64,000 nucleotides of DNA from Begonia masoniana (GCA_022432975.1 CM039509.1:26934510-26998509); one strand, 5' to 3'; counted from the first letter of the stretch, positions 1 to 12,600 are shown. Notes: generated from the sequence alone by a model not told the origin. Made by a program: numbers and translations.

Positions 1-173
1 CAGTTCTGTTTTCAACTTCAGTGTTCAAATTCAATTCCGATTTCAGTTCTGTTTTCAACTTCAGTTTTTATTCCGCACCAAGTTTTATTTAAAGTAAAGG
101 AAAGTAATAAGTGTAAAAAATAAAAATAAATAAATAATATGGGAAATACGGGTACAGTAATAGGGGTGTTACA
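1..173 (-). mobile_element. 5' terminus of an LTR, cut by window edge
   Basis: Read on the minus strand an LTR begins at 173 with TGTAACACCCC, the terminus used by most chromovirus LTRs in this window. It interrupts the chromodomain-coding sequence of the adjoining pol relic, so it looks like the end of a separate insertion. Its second terminus lies outside the window, so neither target duplication nor class can be confirmed. The stretch repeats a short motif (GTTTTCAACTTCAG) twice near 10-65. Confidence 0.6.
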
Positions 174-690
174 CTGTTGCACAATACTTTTATCGAAGAA
201 TAAAAAATCTTCACGGGCCTTCCCTCGTGCGTCAGCGTCAGCTGGATATCTAAGTCCACTAGTTCCACGATCTGAGTAGGGTCTTGCACGCATCTTTTTC
301 AGCATCGAAACTTGAAAAATGTTGTGGACTCCACTCATAGATGCTGGCAGCTGCAGTCTCTAAGCTGTGCTTCCAATCCTCTTCGAGATGGGAAATGGCC
401 CAACCACCTTGGACTGAGTTTTCCCTGTCCAACCAAACCTCATCACGCCCTTGAGAGGTGACACCTTCAGGACTACTTCGTCGCCTCCAGTGAATTCTAA
501 GTCTTTTCTCCTCTTATCCGCATAACTTTTTCGTCGACAAGCAGTACCAACCCATTGTCTGATAGTAGCCACTATTTCAGATATCTGTCGTAATAACTCA
601 GGGCCGATCAGTCTGACTTCAAGTCTAGCTTCTCCAACTTTGTCCCAATGCAAGGGAGACTCGTACTTTCTGCCGTGAGCCTCATGAAAA
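174..690 (-). pseudogene. pol: Chromovirus integrase C-terminus and chromodomain relic
   Basis: Minus-strand pieces match the end of Del/Tekay-type pol. 690-360 holds the WDKVGEARL / SYADKRRKDLEF / GPFPISKRIG region that follows the integrase core, and 338-174 holds a GVHNIFQVSMLKK region and the start of the chromodomain-like tail. A frameshift separates the two at about 285. The tail is cut at 174 by another LTR. The upstream edge near 690 joins directly to protease-linker sequence, so RT, RNase H and most of integrase are deleted. It is a relic and cannot encode a working protein. In other copies here the same region ends with [11 protein letters not shown]. Confidence 0.8.
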
Positions 691-1240
691 GTTTCAAACT
701 ACTGGAATATCCTGGAGTCATCAGTTTTTGAGCCTCTAAGGAGGATACCACAGGCATAGTGCGCGTCTCTGGCATAGCTTGATAGGAGAACTCCTCAACG
801 TTCGGGCGCTTAAAGACACTAGCTCGAACCTGCAATTGATGGTGGCATGTTGTTTAAACAGCCAGTCCATACCCATAATTACATCGTATCCTTTCATACC
901 GATGACGATATGTGATTGGCATACAATTTCTGGTCTCCTACTAACACTACATCGCCCTGCACCGCCCGCTCGGAATGCATAAACACTCCAGACGGTGGCA
1001 TGACACTGCAGGGTTGACCTGACTACACAATACACAAATCCTCCCTAACTACGCAGTCCCTAGCCACAAACGAGTGTGTGGCCCCCGTGTCTAACAGTGT
1101 ATATACAGGTGTATTACGTATCAAGATTGTATCTGTGATTGCTGTGTGTTGGGCATCGTCATCATTCTCTGTTAGAGCAAATACTTCTGGCATGGCACGA
1201 TTTGGCCGTGTGTCAGGCATTGGACAATCCCGGACTTGAT
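691..1240 (-). pseudogene. Chromovirus gag end and aspartic protease relic
   Basis: Reading leftward from 1240, the end of the gag zinc knuckle (GHQVRDC-like) leads into the retropepsin active site [10 protein letters not shown] near 1090-1060 and the downstream motif MKGYDVIMGMDWLF near 890-850, then a RPNVEEFSYQA linker near 810-780. The protease would cut the gag-pol polyprotein. The frame is broken at least twice, between the active site and the MDWLF region and again at the deletion point near 690. The right edge at ~1240 abuts a plus-strand pol fragment, so two elements meet head to head. Confidence 0.78.
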
Positions 1241-1560
1241 GGCCCTCTTGAAGCGTGTGGGAAGTATGGCTTACAGACTGCCGTTGCTAGCGTCAATGGA
1301 TGGAGTTCATAATGTTTTTCATGTTTTGATGTTGAGAAAATGTGTACGAGATCTAACCCAGATCGTGGAACATGTGGACTTTGATATCATGCCGACGCTG
1401 ACATATGAAGAAAGGCCCATACAGATATTGGATACCTCACTCAAGGTGTTGCGCAACAAGGTAGTCCCATTGGTGAAAGTTTTATGGCGCAATCATAACG
1501 TGGAAGAAGCCACATGAGAAAGACAACAAGATGTTAGAGCCTAATATTCGGACCTATTTG
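1241..1560 (+). pseudogene. pol: Chromovirus integrase C-terminus and chromodomain fragment
   Basis: Plus-strand sequence encodes the last ~95 residues of a Del/Tekay-type pol: a [20 protein letters not shown] stretch, then TYEERPIQILDTSLKVLRNK and VKVLWRNHNVEEAT. The last part resembles the chromodomain-like tail that in chromoviruses is thought to steer integration to heterochromatin. A stop replaces the usual Trp-Glu junction after EEAT (TGA at ~1515), and there is no upstream pol. It leads through a purine-rich tract (AAGGTGGGTGGAA, 1593-1605) into the LTR at 1606, so this is the 3' end of a plus-strand element whose body was lost. Confidence 0.8.
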
Positions 1561-2270
1561 CTTAGGCAAATTTTGAGGACAAAATTTCTATTAAGGTGGG
1601 TGGAATGTAACACCCGGCAATTTTTTCATGTAAATATTCATTGAATTATTAGACGAAATTAATGGGAATATTTATACAATGTATATTTTATGAGTTTACC
1701 GATAGTTTCAATTGAATGTGGGAGATTCGTAAAACTGATTTGAGGAACTACATAGTAAAATAGTTAAAAACCAATGGAAGGGCAAAATGGGGAGCCAATT
1801 AAGGTTGGTGGGGAATGGCCAATGGTAGCTTGACACTTGGCAACTTGTTAAAGAATCCATGTTCTTCTTCTCTTTCCTTCTACGTGAAACCCTTATTTCT
1901 CCTCTGCTTCTTTCCACTCCCCTCTGCTTTCTCTCTTCCAGACGACAAACGCCCTTCGAAGCTCCTTCAATCTCCTCAGTTTTCTTCTGTTTCTCTGCCA
2001 AAGGTAAACATCTGCTAAAACTAACGAATTTGAATAAGTTAAAATGTGAGTTTTGTTAGAGTTTGAGGTTACGATAATTTAGAGTGAACTCACTATTTTT
2101 ATATGAAAACACGCTAGTTTGTTTTCTAAAGGTTTGAATGGAGTTTCAAGCTTATTCTACTAAGTTATTAGTTAGCATTTGCAGCTTGTTAATTTTCTTT
2201 TTTGTGCACGTCATGGGTTCGTGCATCACCGTGGTTTCATGAGTAAAGCTTGCTGCTTTTCGGACACCAG

Positions 2271-2792
2271 GTAAGTTCATACTCGTAGGTTGGCTCTGAA
2301 GGCCCTACATCACTAGGACTTTAGGATTTTACTTCTGTCGGGAGGTTTCGGGTAAATAAGTTGGAGTTATATTCCGAGACGTCTATTTTTTCTCTTTAGT
2401 TTCTTTTGTGTTATTTCTGTTGTCTGCTGTTTTAATTTTAAGCACTGTAAACGTCCATGCATACACGATTTTCCCGAAAGTTCATGCAAAAATGTTTTCT
2501 GTACACGGTTTGAAGCTAAGAAAGATAAAAATCTGAATGTAATGTATTGGTTAAGTGTGGGACGGAGACTGGTGTTCTGTTCTGTATTTCTGTATCGTTT
2601 CTCTGCTAGTGCCTAATAGTGCACTTCTGTCACGCCTGTTCTCTTATAAACCCCACTTATACCCTTCTGCCAGTGAAACGTAATGTACTACACTGTTACC
2701 GTTTTCTGAAAGTTCATGCATAGCATATGCATCACTATATTTTTATATGTTCTTACTGAGCTTTAGGCTCATAGTTGAACTCCTTGTTGTAG
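2271..2792 (+). other. Intron-like block 2 of LTR-A (predicted)
   Basis: Bounded by CCAG|GTAAGT and TTGTTGTAG|GTATGG. The hairpin TGAGC-TTTAG-GCTCA lies 21 nt before the acceptor. No large tandem array is present in this copy. Parts of it (2396-2545) recur inverted at 9260-9410 in the opposite-strand relative. Splicing is inferred from layout only. Confidence 0.45.
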
Positions 2793-3349
2793 GTATGGAT
2801 CCCCCAGATGAGGACTTTGTGCCTCAAGATGATGATTTGATGTAGTTGGCAGATTGAGCTCATGGGGTTTGGTTGTTGCAGTCAGACAAGAGTTAACTCT
2901 GTGAGAATGTATTTTCTGAAGTTATGTCAAGTTCTATAACATCTTTTGAAGTTTTTAAAAACATTTGAAGTGTAGGTTCAGTTCTGTACAACTTTTGTGT
3001 TCTTTTTAAAACGATGTATGGAATCTGTATTGATGTCTAAAACCTCTGTATTTGACAGTTGTAACCATATATTTTGAAATACTCTGGAACTGCGCTGAGT
3101 TTCCTCTGATTAGTTCATGCATGGGTGGTCTCTGGTTTTAGAGCTATCCATGCAGATTGATTTTCTTAAACTTATGTCATGTTTTCTGTTATGTCCAAAA
3201 ATCATGTTCTGAATCGGTTTTTGAGAATTTGAAACTTTTATGCCTTCTGTTTTTATGCTCCCCATTCACATTTCTTCCTGTTAAAAGTTGTCAAATTCTA
3301 CTTTAAAAATCACAACCACCGTTGTTTTAAAGTTACATCTACCGCTGCC

Positions 3350-3458
3350 TTTTTAAAATCACTTCTACCGGTGAACAGTATAGTTCACTTCTGCCAGTAG
3401 TTCACTTCTACTGGTGAACAGTATAGTTCACTTCTACCGGTGAACAGTATAGTTCACT
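3350..3458. repeat. Short CTACCGGTGAACAG repeats in LTR-A
   Basis: Several imperfect copies of a TTCACTTCTACCGGTGAACAGTATAG-like motif run up to the LTR-B insertion and resume beyond it at 8509. Read on the other strand the core CACCGGTAGAAG recalls the CACCGGTGGATG motif in the E1 array and the ACCGGTGGATT motif in the E5 array. Confidence 0.7.
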
Positions 3459-4384
3459 TGTCACGACCCCAACCCCGTAGGGCCGTCACAGGACTTGACT
3501 TTACTTTGACATAACCTTTACCTAAGCCCTCGTGTATTCACATAAATTTTTTTTTCATTTTTACTTGTCACTTTAAAAGAAAACTGACTTAGACAATTAA
3601 CCAACCTCTAACAACCTTTAAGGTCTAACTTTGACTTAAACATTTTTTTAGCGTAAAACATTTCGACTTTTAAAACATTTAAAACTAGACTAAAACCATT
3701 AAAGTAAAATCAGTTAAAACAAAACACTAATATAACCTATACTTTCAAGAAAACAAACTGCGTGGATCGCTCTAAAAATCGAGCGTATCCTTACCTGTTT
3801 TAAAAACGACCAAACAGTTAGAAATACCCAAACAGTTCCCGTATATTCTCCAAAAATAAAGACTTCACATCTTAGACATTCTACTACCGCATCATACACA
3901 TCAAAGACTCTACTTTCATACGTTTTTCTATCAAATCATCCGATCCACGTACTTAAACATTTTCATTCTCTTTCTACTTCTACTACATTTACATCAAAAC
4001 TTAACCTTTCATACGTTTTTCTATCAAATCATCCGATCCACATACTTAAACATTTTCATTCTCTTTCTTAATCAAAACGACACGTAAACATACCCAAAAC
4101 AGACACGTCCACATACTAGCCACAGACACCTACTAACCACGGTCGGAATCGCCCTAACAATATTGCCGGGTTGCCACCATGGTCGTACTCCTCCAACTGC
4201 GTCCATGATCCTAGCATGCTCATGAAAATCTCACCGTACCTGTTCTTCTGCACCTACATCACAGAACTCACACTATAAGCCTAATGCTTAGCAAGTAGTG
4301 ACAATATGAATTTAAACATTAACCTAACATATGCAGTTTCTATCGTTTCAATCATACATAAACGTCTCATTTCGTTTCATAGTA

Positions 4385-7300
4385 CATAATCGTTTCGTTT
4401 CGTTTCATCGTTCATAATCGTTTCGTTTCGTTTCATCGTTCATAATCGTTTCGTTTCGTTTCATTTCATCGTACATAATCGTTTCGTTCGTTTCGTTCAT
4501 AATCGTTTCGTTTCGTTTCATCGTTCATAATCGTTTCGTTTCGTTTCGTTTCGTTTCATCGTTCATAATCGTTTCGTTTCGTTTCATCGTTCATAATCGT
4601 TTCGTTTCGTTTCATCGTTCATAATCGTTTCGTTTCGTTTCGTTTCGTTTCGTTTCATCGTTCATAATCGTTTCGTTTCGTTTCATCGTTCATAATCGTT
4701 TCGTTTCGTTTCGTTTCGTTTCATCGTTCATAATCGTTTCGTTTCGTTTCGTTTCATCGTTCATAATCGTTTCGTTTCGTTTCATCGTTCATAATCGTTT
4801 CGTTTCGTTTCATCGTTCATAATCGTTTCGTTTCGTTTCATCGTTCATAATCGTTTCGTTTCGTTTCGTTTCGTTTCATCGTTCATAATCGTTTCGTTTC
4901 GTTTCATCGTTCATAATCGTTTCGTTTCGTTTCGTTTCATCGTTCATAATCGTTTCGTTTCGTTTCGTTTCATCGTTCATAATCGTTTCGTTTCGTTTCA
5001 TCGTTCATAATCGTTTCGTTTCGTTTCGTTTCGTTTCGTTTCATCGTTCATAATCGTTTCGTTTCGTTTCATCGTTCATAATCGTTTCGTTTCGTTTCGT
5101 TTCGTTTCGTTTCATCGTTCATAATCGTTTCGTTTCGTTTCATCGTTCATAATCGTTTCGTTTCGTTTCGTTTCATCGTTCATAATCGTTTCGTTTCGTT
5201 TCATCGTTCATAATCGTTTCGTTTCGTTTCATCGTTCATAATCGTTTCGTTTCGTTTCGTTTCATCGTTCATAATCGTTTCGTTTCGTTTCATCGTTCAT
5301 AATCGTTTCGTTTCGTTTCATCGTTCATAATCGTTTCGTTTCGTTTCATCGTTCATAATCGTTTCGTTTCGTTTCATCGTTCATAATCGTTTCGTTTCGT
5401 TTCGTTTCGTTTCATCGTTCATAATCGTTTCGTTTCGTTTCATCGTTCATAATCGTTTCGTTTCGTTTCGTTTCGTTTCATCGTTCATAATCGTTTCGTT
5501 TCGTTTCATCGTTCATAATCGTTTCGTTTCGTTTCATCGTTCATAATCGTTTCGTTTCGTTTCGTTTCGTTTCGTTTCGTTTCATCGTTCATAATCGTTT
5601 CGTTTCGTTTCGTTTCGTTTCGTTTCATCGTTCATAATCGTTTCGTTTCGTTTCGTTTCATCGTTCATAATCGTTTCGTTTCGTTTCGTTTCATCGTTCA
5701 TAATCGTTTCGTTTCGTTTCATCGTTCATAATCGTTTCGTTTCGTTTCATCGTTCATAATCGTTTCGTTTCGTTTCGTTTCATCGTTCATAATCGTTTCG
5801 TTTCGTTTCATCGTTCATAATCGTTTCGTTTCGTTTCATCGTTCATAATCGTTTCGTTTCGTTTCATCGTTCATAATCGTTTCGTTTCGTTTCATCGTTC
5901 ATAATCGTTTCGTTTCGTTTCATCGTTCATAATCGTTTCGTTTCGTTTCATCGTTCATAATCGTTTCGTTTCGTTTCATCGTTCATAATCGTTTCGTTTC
6001 GTTTCATCGTTCATAATCGTTTCGTTTCGTTTCATCGTTCATAATCGTTTCGTTTCGTTTCATCGTTCATAATCGTTTCGTTTCGTTTCATCGTTCATAA
6101 TCGTTTCGTTTCGTTTCGTTTCGTTTCGTTTCATCGTTCATAATCGTTTCGTTTCGTTTCATCGTTCATAATCGTTTCGTTTCGTTTCATCGTTCATAAT
6201 CGTTTCGTTTCGTTTCATCGTTCATAATCGTTTCGTTTCGTTTCATCGTTCATAATCGTTTCGTTTCGTTTCGTTTCATCGTTCATAATCGTTTCGTTTC
6301 GTTTCATCGTTCATAATCGTTTCGTTTCGTTTCATCGTTCATAATCGTTTCGTTTCGTTTCATCGTTCATAATCGTTTCGTTTCGTTTCATCGTTCATAA
6401 TCGTTTCGTTTCGTTTCATCGTTCATAATCGTTTCGTTTCGTTTCATCGTTCATAATCGTTTCGTTTCGTTTCGTTTCATCGTTCATAATCGTTTCGTTT
6501 CGTTTCATCGTTCATAATCGTTTCGTTTCGTTTCATCGTTCATAATCGTTTCGTTTCGTTTCATCGTTCATAATCGTTTCGTTTCGTTTCGTTTCGTTTC
6601 GTTTCGTTTCGTTTCGTTTCGTTTCATCGTTCATAATCGTTTCGTTTCGTTTCATCGTTCATAATCGTTTCGTTTCGTTTCATCGTTCATAATCGTTTCG
6701 TTTCGTTTCGTTTCGTTTCGTTTCGTTTCATCGTTCATAATCGTTTCGTTTCGTTTCGTTTCGTTTCGTTTCGTTTCGTTTCGTTTCGTTTCATCGTTCA
6801 TAATCGTTTCGTTTCGTTTCATCGTTCATAATCGTTTCGTTTCGTTTCGTTTCATCGTTCATAATCGTTTCGTTTCGTTTCATCGTTCATAATCGTTTCG
6901 TTTCGTTTCATCGTTCATAATCGTTTCGTTTCGTTTCATCGTTCATAATCGTTTCGTTTCGTTTCATCGTTCATAATCGTTTCGTTTCGTTTCGTTTCAT
7001 CGTTCATAATCGTTTCGTTTCGTTTCATCGTTCATAATCGTTTCGTTTCGTTTCATCGTTCATAATCGTTTCGTTTCGTTTCATCGTTCATAATCGTTTC
7101 GTTTCGTTTCGTTTCGTTTCGTTTCGTTTCATCGTTCATAATCGTTTCGTTTCGTTTCATCGTTCATAATCGTTTCGTTTCGTTTCATCGTTCATAATCG
7201 TTTCGTTTCGTTTCATCGTTCATAATCGTTTCGTTTCGTTTCATCGTTCATAATCGTTTCGTTTCGTTTCATCGTTCATAATCGTTTCGTTTCGTTTCAT

Positions 7301-7770
7301 CGTTCATAATCGTTTCGTTTCGTTTCATCGTTCATAATCGTTTCGTTTCGTTTCATCGTTCATAATCGTTTCGTTTCGTTTCGTTTCATCGTTCATAATC
7401 GTTTCGTTTCGTTTCATCGTTCATAATCGTTTCGTTTCGTTTCATCGTTCATAATCGTTTCGTTTCGTTTCGTTTCATCGTTCATAATCGTTTCGTTTCG
7501 TTTCGTTTCATCGTTCATAATCGTTTCGTTTCGTTTCGTTTCATCGTTCATAATCGTTTCGTTTCGTTTCATCGTTCATAATCGTTTCGTTTCGTTTCAT
7601 CGTTCATAATCGTTTCGTTTCGTTTCGTTTCGTTTCATCGTTCATAATCGTTTCGTTTCGTTTCGTTTCATCGTTCATAATCGTTTCGTTTCGTTTCATC
7701 GTTCATAATCGTTTCGTTTCGTTTCGTTTCGTTTCATCGTTCATAATCGTTTCGTTTCGTTTCATCGTTC
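4385..7770. repeat. ~28-bp tandem array in LTR-B
   Basis: About 115 head-to-tail units of CATAATCG(TTTCG)nTTTCATCGTT. The base unit is 28 bp and length changes in 5-bp steps because the inner TTTCG pentamer varies from two to about nine copies. It is thus a satellite with a microsatellite inside each unit. A degenerate start is visible at ~4340-4390. There is no spacer, so it is not a CRISPR array. Confidence 0.95.
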
Positions 7771-8068
7771 CCAAATTGGCACCACACAGCTAGGCGACAT
7801 AGCCGTTCCAAGCCAGCCATTTGATGCCGAGATTAACCAAAATGGCCGGAGATCGGAGCCCAAGCTGGCTCACCATTCACGGCCAAAAGCAGAACGAAAC
7901 AGGGAAGAAATCTCTACTGTTTTCGGTCGGGTTTGGCGCGGAGAAGGCCGAACCGAGCCCTGGTTCAGCTCGCCGGCGTTTGCTCGTCAGAACGGAGGTC
8001 GGAGCCGCGTGGTCGCCGGAGAAGAGTCGCGCTCTTCGTCTCTCTCGGTGTCGGGAGCTCGGGCAGGG

Positions 8069-8093
8069 GAATGGCTTCCTCATGAAGCCATTC
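8069..8093 (-). promoter_or_regulatory. Hairpin near predicted transcription start of LTR-B
   Basis: GAATGGCTTC and GAAGCCATTC form a perfect 10-bp inverted repeat with a 5-nt loop. It lies just downstream of an AT-rich TATA-like stretch on the minus strand. E2 and E4 carry related hairpins at the same position. Function unknown. Confidence 0.5.
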
Positions 8094-8508
8094 AGTTTGT
8101 GTATAAAATTATAAATGAAATTATAATTTTCTTTTTTTTAATTACCAAATTACTTAAATGCCCCTCCATCAATTTTATGCTTAATTCTTTAATTAGTCTA
8201 TCAATTCGGTTTCTCTGCAATTTTCTTAATTCTCCAAATATTCCAATTTAATCTTAGAGTTCTAACAAAACTCACCGTTCTCAAAACGGACTTATTTTGC
8301 TATTTTTACGAATTAACATACTAAAAGGGTAAAACGGGAACTCTAGCATTACTCTTTTCGATTTGAGTTTCTAAAATTTCACTTATTCCTCTAAAAATTC
8401 CCGTAAATTTCTAGGGCTCTAAGGAAACATCCCGCTCGCAAAACGGACCTAATTTACTTATTTACGAAAATAGCCTTGGAGCGGAAACCCAAAAATTCGG
8501 GTGTTACA

Positions 8509-8770
8509 TCACTTCTGCCTGTAATTCACTTCTACCGCCTGACGTCATCCGCATATCCTCCGCCTGATGTCATCCATCTCACATCTTTCGATTACATCCA
8601 CCACTGCTTTTAAAATTCACTTCTACAGCCTAACGTCATCCATCCCACATCTTCCGCCCCGGTTTATTTATGTTATCCGCCCCTGTTACCGAGTTTACCT
8701 CTTCCGCCCCGGTTTATCTGCATTTTCCCGCCCTTGCTTCATCGCCCCGGAGTAACATCTTAGACATTAC
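8509..8770. repeat. CCGCCTGACGTCATCC repeats, LTR-A continuation
   Basis: Imperfect repeats of CACTTCTACCGCCTGACGTCATCC and TTCCGCCCCGGTTTA motifs continue the LTR-A 3' array after the LTR-B insertion. They contain GACGTC-type palindromes, in line with the palindromic 3' slot of other LTRs here. Confidence 0.65.
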
Positions 8771-9253
8771 TTCTCCTCCCTGCATCACTCGATCCCGTCA
8801 TTCACTATAGCCTCCTCCTAGTATGCCTTCTAGATTATTATTTTCCAGTTTATGTTTTTATATTTCTGTTTGTCCCGTTTCCTTTTGTTGTTTATTCTTG
8901 CTCATCCTGTCTTTCTCATCTAAATTCCAGAGAAGGATATTACTGTGTAAAGCTTTAGAGTTCAAAAAAAAATATGTCTCGTCGGAATGTTAGATACGAC
9001 TTCCAGTTTTCGGTTCTCCATTCTATTAAGTTTTCCACTGTATGTCAATTGTCCGTATCTGTCTGTTATTTTTATCACCCATTCCTGTCATCCCGTTTTG
9101 CATTCAAATCTAGAGAACTCGTTTTCTCCCTCTGTAAAGTTTCAAGGGTTTGTTTTTTAGAAGTTCAGCTCGTTTATTAAAAAAAAATAGTCCCCCCTTT
9201 TTGAAATGCTCGGAGTGACGGTCCTCCACCCCGATTAGGTTGGGACTGTCACA
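8771..9253 (+). mobile_element. 3' end of LTR-A
   Basis: Low-complexity T-rich sequence without genes, ending GATTAGGTTGGGACTGTCACA, which fits the TG...CA termini of the family. The next base begins an inverted LTR-A relative. Confidence 0.6.
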
Positions 9254-9673
9254 ACATTACATTCAGATTTTATCTTTCTTAACTTCAAACCATGTACAGA
9301 AAATATTTTTACATGAACTTTCGGGAAATCGTGTATGCATGGACGTTTACAGTGCTTAAAATTAAAACAGCAGACAACAGAATAATACAAACGAACCTAA
9401 ATGAGAAAAACAGACGACTCGGAATATAACTCCAAATTATCTACCCAAAACCTTCCGACAGAAGTGAAATCCTAGCGTCTCCGTGATGTAGGGCCTTAAG
9501 GGCCAACCTACGGGTATGAACTTACTGCTGTCCATGAATTGCAAGCTTTGTTCGTGTTACCTCTGCGATGCACGGATCTACATCATGCTACGATCGGACA
9601 TTAACCCTAAAACTTCAATAAAACTAACGTTTAACTTGTCCATACTTACTAACTAGCTTAGAAGATTACCTTT
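9254..9673 (-). mobile_element. LTR-A' fragment, inverted relative of LTR-A (distal part)
   Basis: Minus-strand sequence matches LTR-A 2160-2545 in reverse: the block around ATGCATGGACGTTTACAGTGC (9337-9357) and the TGTAGGGCC motif (9488-9496) both occur inverted in LTR-A. It includes the donor-proximal part of intron-like block 2. It is separated from its 5' portion (14153-14620) by solo LTR-C. Confidence 0.72.
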
Positions 9674-12600
9674 TGTAACGCCCCCGAACCCACCCCGACT
9701 CGGTGCGTACTTTGCTAACTCAACCCACATTTAAACGACGTTTAAATAATTTTTGATAAATTTTTGACTCGGTTTTTGGGTTTCTCGAACCCTCAACTTT
9801 TGTTGCAAAGCGTGCCCAAAATACATTTAAAATATGACAGAAATATCGGGTTAAAACATAGTAGAAATAAGAAAAAAAAATTCTCTGTTTTTTTTCAAAG
9901 GGGTACTGGGCGTACGCGCCTATGCGCCCCATGCCCGACGATCGCGCCTCGGGCCCGATCGATCGGGCCTCCTCGGGTGTTTTTCGGCCAAAAATGTTTC
10001 TTTTTCAAATTTCCTCACACTAACCCCTCCAAAACACCCAAAACTACCCCCACGCATTTTCAACAACTCCCGACTCCTTGGCACGTAAAAAAATCCCAAA
10101 AAGAACCAACGGAAAATTTAAACCGAAACGTAAAATAATTGAAAAACGACGCCGTTTAATCTATGAAAAATCAAGCGGCATAACGCCTAAAATTCTCGAA
10201 ACCCAAAACCTGAAAATATACATTTATAAAACATCTAAATATCTCCACAACCATTCCAAAACCACAAAATATTAACACAATTCAAATTTATCCAAAACGA
10301 GCACAAAATACCCAATTCCCAAACACAAACCCCACATCTCCGAAAACCTAGGCCGAGGCTCCCCGACAACTATCTGCACCGCTTGCCATGTAGGTCCCCG
10401 ACTGCTCCTAAGCCTGACCCTCCCCATCAATCTCACCTTAAAAATCTCGTCACCTACCCACAGAACACAAAACGTAAGCCTAATGCTTAGCAAGGTAGGA
10501 TAATGAATACAATAACACACAATGGAATCAATCCTATCACGTGCAGTTTCTAACGCTCAGTTGTACTTATAAAGTTTGCCTGCATCGAAAGATGCCTTAA
10601 AAATTTGTCTGCATCGTTAGATGCCTTATTTGCCTGCATCGAAAGATGCCTTAGTTGCCTGCATCGAAAGATGCCTTAGTTGCCTGCATCGAAAGATGCC
10701 TTAAAAATTTGTCTGCATCGTTAGATGCCTTATTTGCCTGCATCGAAAGATGCCTTAGTTGCCTGCATCGAAAGGTGCCTTATTTGCCTGCATCGAAAGA
10801 TGCCTTAGTTGCCTGCATCGAAAGATGCCTTAAAAATTTGTCTGCATCGTTAGATGCCTTATTTGCCTGCATCGAAAGATGCCTTAGTTGCCTGCATCGA
10901 AAGATGCCTTAGTTGCCTGCATCGAAAGATGCCTTAGTTGCCTGCATCGAAAGATGCCTTAGTTGCCTGCATCGAAAGATGCCTTAGTTGCCTGCATCGA
11001 AAGATGCCTTAGTTGCCTGCATCGAAAGATGCCTTAGTTGCCTGCATCGAAAGATGCCTTAGTTGCCTGCATCGAAAGATGCCTTAGTTGCCTGCATCGA
11101 AAGATGCCTTAGTTGCCTGCATCGAAAGATGCCTTAGTTGCCTGCATCGAAAGATGCCTTAGTTGCCTGCATCGAAAGATGCCTTAGTTGCCTGCATCGA
11201 AAGATGCCTTAGTTGCCTGCATCGAAAGATGCCTTAGTTGCCTGCATCGAAAGATGCCTTAGTTGCCTGCATCGAAAGATGCCTTAGTTGCCTGCATCGA
11301 AAGATGCCTTAGTTGCCTGCATCGAAAGATGCCTTAGTTGCCTGCATCGAAAGATGCCTTAGTTGCCTGCATCGAAAGATGCCTTAGTTGCCTGCATCGA
11401 AAGATGCCTTAGTTGCCTGCATCGAAAGATGCCTTAGTTGCCTGCATCGAAAGATGCCTTAGTTGCCTGCATCGAAAGATGCCTTAGTTGCCTGCATCGA
11501 AAGATGCCTTAGTTGCCTGCATCGAAAGATGCCTTAGTTGCCTGCATCGAAAGATGCCTTAGTTGCCTGCATCGAAAGATGCCTTAGTTGCCTGCATCGA
11601 AAGATGCCTTAGTTGCCTGCATCGAAAGATGCCTTAGTTGCCTGCATCGAAAGATGCCTTAGTTGCCTGCATCGAAAGATGCCTTAGTTGCCTGCATCGA
11701 AAGATGCCTTAAAAATTTGTCTGCATCGTTAGATGCCTTATTTGCCTGCATCGAAAGATGCCTTAGTTGCCTGCATCGAAAGATGCCTTAGTTGCCTGCA
11801 TCGAAAGATGCCTTAGTTGCCTGCATCGAAAGATGCCTTAGTTGCCTGCATCGAAAGATGCCTTAGTTGCCTGCATCGAAAGATGCCTTAGTTGCCTGCA
11901 TCGAAAGATGCCTTAGTTGCCTGCATCGAAAGATGCCTTAGTTGCCTGCATCGAAAGATGCCTTAGTTGCCTGCATCGAAAGATGCCTTAGTTGCCTGCA
12001 TCGAAAGATGCCTTAGTTGCCTGCATCGAAAGATGCCTTAGTTGCCTGCATCGAAAGATGCCTTAGTTGCCTGCATCGAAAGATGCCTTAAAAATTTGTC
12101 TGCATCGTTAGATGCCTTATTTGCCTGCATCGAAAGATGCCTTAGTTGCCTGCATCGAAAGATGCCTTAGTTGCCTGCATCGAAAGATGCCTTAGTTGCC
12201 TGCATCGAAAGATGCCTTAGTTGCCTGCATCGAAAGATGCCTTAGTTGCCTGCATCGAAAGATGCCTTAGTTGCCTGCATCGAAAGGTGCCTTATTTGCC
12301 TGCATCGAAAGATGCCTTAGTTGCCTGCATCGAAAGATGCCTTAGTTGCCTGCATCGAAAGATGCCTTAGTTGCCTGCATCGAAAGATGCCTTAGTTGCC
12401 TGCATCGAAAGATGCCTTAGTTGCCTGCATCGAAAGATGCCTTAGTTGCCTGCATCGAAAGATGCCTTAGTTGCCTGCATCGAAAGATGCCTTAGTTGCC
12501 TGCATCGAAAGATGCCTTAGTTGCCTGCATCGAAAGATGCCTTAGTTGCCTGCATCGAAAGATGCCTTAGTTGCCTGCATCGAAAGATGCCTTAGTTGCC

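Larger units (their letters stand above)
3459..8508 (-). mobile_element. LTR-B: 5.05-kb solo LTR with embedded satellite
   Basis: Minus-strand LTR starting at 8508 (TGTAACACCCGAATTTTTGG) and ending at 3459 (GGGGTCGTGACA). A perfect 5-bp duplication TCACT flanks it (3454-3458 and 8509-8513), with no internal domain, so it is a solo LTR. The terminal sequences match those of E3 and E7. Minus-strand order: AT-rich promoter region, a TSS-proximal hairpin (8093-8069), a GC-rich leader, the tandem array, the TAAGC/GCTTA hairpin (4290-4276), acceptor GATGTAG|GTGC (4254) and the 3' part. Intron-like block 1 and the mini-exon seen in relatives are missing; the array sits where they should be. Confidence 0.85.
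1606..9253 (+). mobile_element. LTR-A: chromovirus 3' LTR, split by LTR-B
   Basis: Starts TGTAACACCCGG after a purine tract and ends GACTGTCACA at 9253; without the inserted LTR-B it is ~2.6 kb. It shows the shared layout: a donor-like AAAGGTAAAC near 2003, CACCAG|GTAAGT at 2270, a hairpin TGAGC-TTTAG-GCTCA at 2757-2771 and an acceptor TTGTAG|GTATG at 2792. Joining 2270 to 2793 gives an open reading of FRTPG, MDPPDED and a stop 17 codons after the acceptor. Its 3' part has short CTACCGGTGAACAG-type repeats interrupted by LTR-B. The stretch has no other gene. Confidence 0.72.

Noticed and set aside
4385..7770. Possible CRISPR array
   Set aside because: Units abut with no unique spacers and the context is a plant LTR.
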